Assembly (NCBI RefSeq): GCF_039539005.1
Contig: NZ_BAABCP010000001.1
Location: forward strand, 1,860,001-1,924,000
Source of the DNA: Microbacterium soli
GTDB lineage: Bacteria > Actinomycetota > Actinomycetes > Actinomycetales > Microbacteriaceae
Reading direction: 5' to 3'
DNA length: 64,000 bases
The notes under the pieces are model-generated. The model was not told the origin of the DNA. It did no database searches and saw nothing but the letters and a program-made list of their open reading frames with translations. Shown piece by piece: positions 63,657 through 64,000 of this stretch; positions within the stretch are counted from its first letter, which is position 1; every line of letters starts with the position of its first letter. The translations under genes were made by a program, and so were the position numbers.

Positions 63657-64000
63657 ATGGCGACTGAACGGCGCGGAGCACGGGAGTGGGACTCGACGAT
63701 AGAGCGTCGGGGTCTGCGCGATCGTGTCTACGAGCGCATCCTGCAGCTGCTCCTGAGCGGCGAGGTCGAGCCCGGGGCCCGGCTCTCCATCGACACGATC
63801 GCGCGGCAGCTGGACGTCTCGCCGACACCGGTGCGCGAGGCCATGGTGCATCTGGAGCGCACGGGCCTGGTCACCAGAGAGGCGCTGAAGGGCTATCGCA
63901 TGGCGCCACCGCTGGGCGCCGCGCAGCTGCGTGAACTGTTCGACGCACGCCTCATGCTCGAGGTCGAGGCCGTTCGCCTCGCGGCGGCGGCGGGAGACGA
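63657..64000 (+). CDS. GntR-family regulator, FadR/FCD type (3' end outside window)
   Basis: About 114 residues visible. Winged helix: LRDRVYERILQLLLSGEVEP, RLSIDTIARQLDVSPTPVRE, AMVHLERTGLVTREALKGYR, followed by the beginning of an FCD effector domain (LRELFDARLMLEVEAVRLAA). AAGGAG 9 bases before ATG 63657. 39 bp after the TIM-type gene, so co-transcribed with the operon it presumably represses. Confidence 0.87.
   Translation, partial: MATERRGAREWDSTIERRGLRDRVYERILQLLLSGEVEPGARLSIDTIARQLDVSPTPVREAMVHLERTGLVTREALKGYRMAPPLGAAQLRELFDARLMLEVEAVRLAAAAGD

Overview
The window comes from a high-GC actinobacterium, most likely Microbacterium or a close relative in Microbacteriaceae. The evidence is a strong G/C third-position bias, dense operons with 4-bp ATGA start/stop overlaps, frequent GTG starts, the recurring GGATGC/GCATCC word, and gene families typical of that group (PspC-type sensor kinases, a PaaX-like kyn regulator, long Lhr helicase, erythrulose-kinase operon). 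There are about 58 protein genes, including one very small one, plus one pseudogene. I see no rRNA, tRNA, CRISPR array, insertion sequence or phage gene. Both ends cut through genes: a beta-mannosidase at the left and a GntR regulator at the right.

Layout. 1-11.7 kb: a beta-mannoside/galactomannan-type utilisation locus with a GH2 beta-mannosidase, a five-gene Dpp/Opp-type ABC importer, a ROK repressor and a GH36 alpha-galactosidase; two similar ROK-type operators lie before the importer and the GH36 gene. 11.6-12.0 kb: wreck of an MFS transporter. 12.0-16.6 kb: a LysR regulator divergent from a lower gallate/protocatechuate 4,5-cleavage operon (ligJ, ligK, ligI, a lone LigA-type subunit, a ModA-like cytosolic protein) with no catalytic LigB in view. 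16.6-19.7 kb: DHA2 exporter, Cys/Met-rich copper-storage-like protein, small CxC/His protein, F420-type reductase. 19.8-23.5 kb: kyn operon (kynA, an amidohydrolase, kynU, a PaaX-like regulator), divergent across an 11-bp perfect inverted repeat from cstA. 23.7-30.2 kb: carboxylate uptake and sensing (CstA, YbdD-like, LytS/LytR-type pair, DUF485-like protein, SSS symporter). 30.2-34.1 kb: isochorismatase-family hydrolase with NCS1 permease, arsC, M18 aminopeptidase.

34.2-36.4 kb holds the most novel-looking set: a NarL-type response regulator divergent from its histidine kinase, an unannotated 15-residue amphipathic peptide frame just ahead of the kinase, a 36-bp operator-like motif found both in that divergent region and again just after the kinase, and after the second copy a structured region with two hairpins carrying identical UCCCCAG loops followed by a 15-bp stem. 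This is proposed as a peptide/two-component/small-RNA circuit.

36.4-50 kb: FHA protein, nitronate monooxygenase family, PurU, ClpC-type ATPase, a LysR effector-domain protein without a DNA-binding domain, a SufR-like regulator divergent from a DoxX-like protein, a PspC envelope-stress module with kinase and regulator, a beta-helix protein and an EI24 membrane protein. 50.1-60.4 kb: Lhr helicase, DUF6157-like protein, ECF sigma factor with a membrane partner, ABC-F ATPase, esterase, Nudix-like protein. 60.6-64 kb: a DhaKL-type kinase, RpiB-type isomerase, TIM-type isomerase and GntR regulator, best read as an erythrulose/tetritol catabolic operon.
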